Origin: Nephromyces sp. MM_2019
Taxonomy: Eukaryota; Apicomplexa; Aconoidasida; Nephromycida
DNA: 10,709 nucleotides
Direction of reading: 5' to 3'
NCBI GenBank assembly: GCA_015657535.1
Contig: JADHZB010001415.1
Span: 2,501-13,209 of the forward strand
Shown piece after piece: positions 7,501 through 10,709 of the stretch (position 1 is the stretch's first letter; the number at the start of each line of letters is the position of its first letter). The notes below the pieces were generated by a model. It saw nothing but the letters and a program-made list of their open reading frames with translations. It made no database searches and had not been told where the DNA came from. Made by a program: the position numbers and the translations under genes.

Positions 7501-9684
7501 ACTATTTTGAACTTTTCCTTTGAGTTTTTTTGCCGTGTCTTCTCCAAAACCTCACGTTTTCTTGGTTTTTTCCTTCTCAAGGTTGGTGAGCTCATCGGTG
7601 CTCGACTGATATCTCATAGTAGCAGCCTGATGAATCTCGCAAAGCATCCGTCTTCAACCGTTCAAATTTTAGGAGCAGAAAAGGCTCTTTTTAGGGCTTT
7701 TAAGACGAAGAATCCCACGCCAAAATATGGGCTGATATATCATGCAGCCTTGGTTGGTCAGTCGCTGCCCAAGTTAAAAGGTGCGTGTTTTTTTTCCGAT
7801 TTTTTGGGGTGCAAATGGAGGTGTGTGTGTGTGTGTAGGTGCGTGCGTGTGTGTTATAGTAGTGTGTGTAGTGCAGTGTAGTGTGTAGTCCGTGCAGTGT
7901 ATGTGCAATGTGTTGCGTATAGTATGTAGGGTGTACACAGTGTAATATGTTTATCGTGTGTCCTTTATATTGTATATAGTGATATTTCACGTGTGTGTGT
8001 TCACTGTACATTTATGGTACATGGTTTTTGTGTGGCTATGTTAGTGTGTTTGTGTGGATAAAGGCGCCGCATTCAGGGGTGTGCCTTTGTGAGCAAGCAT
8101 TCCGTACTTTGGGCTTTTACACAATGAGCTCAATAACGAGTGTATATACACCCATTATCCTTCTGTGTGTGTATCCTATAGGGAAGATTTCCAGGGTGCT
8201 AGCAGCGAAGATTTCGCTATGCACACGCGTAGATGCCCTCGGTGATCAGACGGGGCCCACAGTCGCCATCCCCAACCGTCAATACGTTGAGATGCGATTG
8301 GAGCAGCTGACTAAGGATTTGAATAACAGTGCGTGTGTGGATTGTATGTGTGTGTTGTGCAGCTTGTGATATTTGTGTAGGTTGTGTGTGTGTTGTGAAA
8401 TGTATGTGAGTTGTGTGTGTGTATTGTGACATGCGTGTGCAGCTTGTGATATTTGTGTAGGTTGTGTGTGTGTTGTGACATGTATGTGAGTTGTGACATG
8501 TGTGTGTGCCGCTTCTTTCTCGTTCGTGCTGCAACTTTTGCTGTTAGTGTGTCTTGCTGTTTTGGTTTCATAGGTTGCATGCTTGCACACACACTGATAG
8601 GCTAAAGAAAACAGCACAAAGTCATGTACATATTATTCATCCTGCTAAACCCTATCAAATGCAGGCTTTTGTCTGTTCTCACTGCTTTGTTCTTCATTCG
8701 CGCTATGTTGTTCTCACATAATGATCTAACCACACACACACTTTACAACATGTCTAGGCAGATGAATATCGCCTCGACCTTGTCACATCGCGGGGTGCAC
8801 ATCTACTTGAACACACATCTAATCATACAGAATACACATAATCGCACACCTTTGTCTTTGAGAGCATCTAATCACAGACTTAATCAAACTCGCACACAAG
8901 CACCCTCTGCTCACACACACGCTCCCCCATGACCAAATTCACTCCCACTCACACACAAACTCGCTACCCACCATACTCACCCCCTTCTACACACATTCCC
9001 CCCCAGCACCACCTCCCATAAGTAGATCTCTTTGACACGTCTCTTGCAGCTCTTCACCTGTTACATCAATCAGTCTTTTTTTTCTTTTTAATGCACACAC
9101 TCACAGATGTATCGAGAACCCCCCTGAAGCGTCCACAGCAAATGAGATATGAGCCAGAGAGAGGAAACATGAAGGATAAGTTTAAGGCGTACGATTTGTC
9201 AAGAGATGTAGTTTTGCCTACTTCAACGAGTGAAAGTAAGGAAGCTGCAAAGCCTTCAATCTCTTCATTGCAAACATCTATGGCTTTAAAAACCGAAGAA
9301 AAAGGCATTGAGAAGATGATTAAGAGCGAAAGCATCCAAAAACTGGATAAGAAGCAGAAGAAGCAGCAGAAGGAGGAGGAAAAGCATCAAAAGACGGATG
9401 AAAAGGATGAGAAAAAGAAAGGGAAGAAGGAGAAGAAGAAGGAGGAAAAGCAGAAGGATGAAGCAAAAGCGAGCAGCGTGACTGCTTCACAGCTAGAAGA
9501 TGCAACTGTTAAATCATCAAAGAAAAGGAAGATTGAAGACATGCAAGCAGCCGTTGAAGTAGAAACTTCAGAGAAAAAAAAGAAGAAACATCAACTGGAA
9601 GCCTCTGGAGGAAATGAAGATAATATCAGTGAGGATACACTGAAGAAGAAGAATAAGCAAAAGAAAAAGAAACTGAAGGAGTAG
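4501..9684 (+). CDS. NOP58: NOP58, box C/D snoRNP core protein, complete, seven exons
   Basis: Nop58 binds box C/D snoRNAs with Nop56, fibrillarin and Snu13/15.5K in the nucleolus and positions fibrillarin for rRNA 2'-O-methylation; it also supports pre-rRNA processing. Exons are 4501-4625, 5307-5590, 6030-6128, 6657-7024, 7582-7780, 8182-8328 and 9107-9684. They sum to 1800 nt, 599 residues plus a TAG stop, with phases 2, 1, 1, 0, 1 and 1 all matching. Donors are GTGGGT, GTTGGG, GTGAGT, GTAATA, GTGCGT and GTGCGT; every intron ends in AG. The start is fixed by [14 protein letters not shown] against human MLVLFETSVGYAIF. The N-terminal domain spans about 1-67. [22 protein letters not shown] and [11 protein letters not shown] (about 144-181) belong to the coiled-coil/NOSIC region. 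The Nop domain carries [23 protein letters not shown] (322-332) and [14 protein letters not shown] (339-352). The tail from about 477 is Lys/Glu/Asp-rich, as in other Nop58 proteins. At 599 residues it is longer than human (529), mostly in the tail. Nop56 is excluded by the closer match to Nop58 throughout. Confidence 0.97.
4626..5306 (+). other. NOP58: NOP58 intron 1 (681 nt)
   Basis: It runs from GTGGGT to CCTGCAG. The 5' half is G- and GT-rich, with G-runs at about 4662-4672 and 4764-4780 and (GT)n at about 4862-4960. The 3' half turns pyrimidine-rich. Two copies of the GTGTA-nn-TACAC palindrome lie at 5146-5159 and 5237-5250. The open frames here (4574-5118) are low-complexity read-through. 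Confidence 0.9.
5591..6029 (+). other. NOP58: NOP58 intron 2 (439 nt)
   Basis: It runs from GTTGGG to ACACAG, phase 1. It begins with a dense G-run cluster, continues as GT-rich sequence to about 5755, and contains a perfect 12-bp palindrome GTGTACGTACAC at 5900-5911. Confidence 0.92.
5594..5636 (+). other. G-quadruplex-forming candidate at the intron 2 donor
   Basis: Six G-tracts of at least three bases occur within 43 nt on the sense strand (5594-5596, 5602-5604, 5606-5608, 5610-5617, 5623-5628, 5633-5636). The first tract is only 3 nt past the 5' splice site. Both the RNA and the DNA could fold. Confidence 0.65.
6129..6656 (+). other. NOP58: NOP58 intron 3 (528 nt)
   Basis: It runs from a consensus GTGAGT to ACACAG, phase 1. 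The 5' half is GT-rich (6272-6390) and the 3' half CA-rich (6445-6656). A C-rich tract at 6607-6650, including two runs of seven C, sits just before the acceptor. Open frames across this intron are not coding. Confidence 0.93.
6478..6586 (+). repeat. 22-nt tandem repeat, five copies
   Basis: The unit is CACACATCATGCACACCTCCAA in outline. The inner copies are identical; the outer ones differ by C for T in CATCACG, and the last degrades. It lies wholly inside NOP58 intron 3. A 22-nt period cannot keep a frame, which agrees with its being non-coding. Confidence 0.88.
7025..7581 (+). other. NOP58: NOP58 intron 4 (557 nt)
   Basis: It runs from GTAATA after residue M292 to CTCAAG before V293, phase 0. 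The 5' end is G-rich (tracts at 7043-7045, 7047-7051 and 7056-7061), the middle holds the 37-nt repeat array, and the last 100 nt form a T/C-rich tract before the acceptor. Confidence 0.92.
7216..7437 (+). repeat. 37-nt tandem repeat, six copies, with an internal palindrome
   Basis: CTAMTRAGAAC-type headers start at 7216, 7253, 7290, 7328, 7364 and 7401, spacings of 37, 37, 38, 36 and 37 nt. About 20 nt into each unit is a palindromic box: GGTGTACATACACC at 7236-7249 and perfect GGTGTACGTACACC at 7421-7434. Copies two and three have GTGTATGCACAC and GTGTGTACGCACAC. Copy four keeps only the left arm (GGTGTA), and copy five has lost the box. There are no unique spacers, so it is a minisatellite rather than a CRISPR array. 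Confidence 0.85.
7781..8181 (+). other. NOP58: NOP58 intron 5 (401 nt)
   Basis: It runs from GTGCGT to CTATAG, phase 1. (GT)n-rich sequence spans about 7820-8070, with a degenerate GTAGTGTGTAGT repeat near 7855-7930. A perfect palindrome GTGTATATACAC lies at 8140-8151, 30 nt before the acceptor. Confidence 0.92.
8329..9106 (+). other. NOP58: NOP58 intron 6 (778 nt)
   Basis: It runs from GTGCGT to TCACAG, phase 1, and forms asparagine 408 across the junction. The 5' part is GT-rich with an 80-nt duplication; the 3' part (about 8730-9106) is CA- and C-rich, ending in a poly-T stretch and the acceptor. The open frame at 8624-8932 matches nothing in Nop58 and is treated as intronic. Confidence 0.88.
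8359..8515 (+). repeat. 80-nt tandem duplication, two copies
   Basis: GCAGCTTGTGATATTTGTG and the following GT-rich sequence begin at 8359 and again at 8439. The two copies are nearly identical over about 60 nt, with GAAATG against GACATG as a visible difference. Confidence 0.85.
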
Positions 9685-9967
9685 AGGCTTCAGAAATGTA
9701 GAGAAAACGCGGAAAAGAAAGTGTACGTACACCCCACCTGATGATTTGTCCCTTATGGAGGGTTGATTGCCTGTGTCACGCACGCGATCTGTATGTGTAT
9801 GTACAGGCCTATTTCAGTGCAAATGCTGGAAACTGTCAAAGACGCCTAGTGAGACACCTACAGAGGCACACACACACTCTTCAGGATGAGGCATTATGAT
9901 GCTGGATAATCTCTGAGTTGCGCTGATATCATGGTACACACGTTGGAGAAGGCACGGGCTGTAGTTG
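9685..9967 (+). other. NOP58 3' flank / probable 3' UTR
   Basis: This follows the stop codon. The palindrome GTGTACGTACAC is at 9721-9732, 37 nt after the stop, and a related TGTATGTGTATGTACA lies at 9790-9805. I see no AATAAA, so the poly(A) site cannot be placed. Confidence 0.5.
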
Positions 9968-9998
9968 TCGCACGCACACTGCTCAGTTTATACGTGTG

Positions 9999-10250
9999 TC
10001 GCACACACGCAGTAATGGATGCATAAAGTATCGCGCACATGCTGCTCAGTACGTACAAAAATGCTTTCGCACACACGCAGTAATGGATGCATAAAGTATC
10101 GCGCACATGCTGCTCAGTTCACACACACACTATCGCACCCACGTTAATAGATACATAAAGTATCGCAGTCACGTGCTGCTCAATTCGCACACATAATTTT
10201 GCACACACACTAATGGATACATAAAGTATCTCAAACATAGTTTCATTGGC
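9999..10250 (+). repeat. Minisatellite of 66-68 nt, four copies plus partial ends
   Basis: Copies start with TCGCACACAC-like sequence at 9999, 10067, 10133 and 10199 (periods 68, 66 and 66). The core is TAATGGATGCATAAAGTATC followed by a GCTGCTCAGT box. Copies one and two are nearly identical; three and four have diverged (TAATAGATACATAAAG, TAATGGATACATAAAG). Partial boxes lie at about 9968-9990 and 10264-10275. The minus-strand frame across it is not credible as protein. Confidence 0.88.
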
Positions 10251-10279
10251 GCAGACACGATAGCATGCTGCTCACTCGA

Positions 10280-10709
10280 TCACACCCTCTCACACTCGCT
10301 TAAAGGCAATCATCTTCAAGCCAATATCATGTTGATTATCATGGAAGCGCCAACAGAACTGCTTGACTTTTATTGTGTGTGTGTGTGTGTGCGTGTGTAT
10401 GTGTGTGCTCACATTCACGACTTGTCCACAGCCCAAACTTTCTGTTTATTGATACGAAGTTTTTTGATTACTTTGAATGTGTGTGAAGGTGCTCATCGCG
10501 TAGAGCCGAGCCAACTGACTGGTATGTGTGTGTAAAAACTTCCTTCACCTGCCCTCTAATTACGCTTGCGCTTTAACCATGTCCCCTATACTCTCTGTAG
10601 CTGCCTGTTTTGAAGTATAGAGTGTGCTGTGTGTGTTTTTTATTGTGTATGTTGTGTGTTGCTTGTGTTGTGTGTGCTACGCTTTTGTGCGCTATGTGTA
10701 TTGTACATT
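10280..10709 (+). other. GT-rich right edge with a possible 5' end of another gene
   Basis: An ATG at 10329 opens a short reading (MLIIMEAPTELLDFY) that ends in (GT)n at 10375. A CCACAG acceptor at 10427-10432 precedes about 90 nt ending at a good GTATGT donor (10521). A CTGTAG acceptor follows at about 10596-10601, then GT-rich sequence. Joined in phase 1, the first two pieces read on as SQTFCLLIRSFLITL and later QLTG. I recognise no family, and the phases to a third exon do not give a convincing continuation. Confidence 0.22.

Noticed and set aside
8624..8932. Extra NOP58 exon within intron 6
   Set aside because: The translation has no likeness to Nop58, and direct joining of 8328 to 9107 keeps phase and a continuous protein.
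9734..9930. Box C/D snoRNA in the NOP58 3' flank, suggested by TGATGAT near 9739 and ATGATGC near 9896
   Set aside because: No CTGA box lies at a suitable distance with a closing terminal stem; the second pair is only about 20 nt apart.

Overview
The window is nuclear DNA from a eukaryote. It holds two intron-rich, highly conserved housekeeping genes transcribed away from each other. All nine complete introns I can place are GT-AG, with protein-coding phase kept across every junction, and there is no bacterial, viral or operon-like organisation. The non-coding DNA is dominated by (CA)n/(GT)n and other simple repeats. A protist or alga with medium-sized introns (328 to 778 nt) fits. I cannot name the species.

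Left arm, minus strand, about 1 to 2404: the 5' part of a RAD1 gene, encoding the Rad1 subunit of the 9-1-1 checkpoint clamp. Four exons are visible (2293-2404, 1552-1599, 1051-1223, 368-535; 167 codons) and the rest lies beyond the left edge. One exon is only 48 nt. The correct reading frame is visible only after splicing, so unspliced ORFs here mislead.

Middle, about 2405 to 4500: the 2.1 kb between the two start codons. It contains an AT-rich zone with a roughly 79-nt repeated unit and one weak candidate exon, then about 860 nt of CA-rich low-complexity sequence with two minisatellites, then a TTC/TCC-rich tract and the NOP58 leader.

Right arm, plus strand, 4501-9684: a complete NOP58 gene, 7 exons and 6 introns, 599 codons. 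It encodes the box C/D snoRNP core protein Nop58, with the N-terminal domain, coiled-coil/NOSIC region, Nop domain and a lysine/glutamate-rich tail. Its introns carry most of the odd structure: G-runs next to donors, GU-rich 5' halves with CA-rich 3' halves, 22-nt and 80-nt tandem repeats, and a six-copy 37-nt repeat built around a 14-bp palindrome. That palindrome recurs, in variant forms, in other introns and just after the stop codon.

Right edge, 9685-10709: the NOP58 3' flank, a 66-68-nt minisatellite of four copies, and GT-rich sequence that may hold the start of another plus-strand gene (weak).

RAD1 (DNA-damage checkpoint) and NOP58 (rRNA modification and ribosome biogenesis) are not known to work together; their adjacency looks incidental, although both could share the intergenic region as a promoter. 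I see no defence system, mobile-element enzyme, tRNA, rRNA or CRISPR array. The notable content is the repeat and intron architecture rather than a new protein system.
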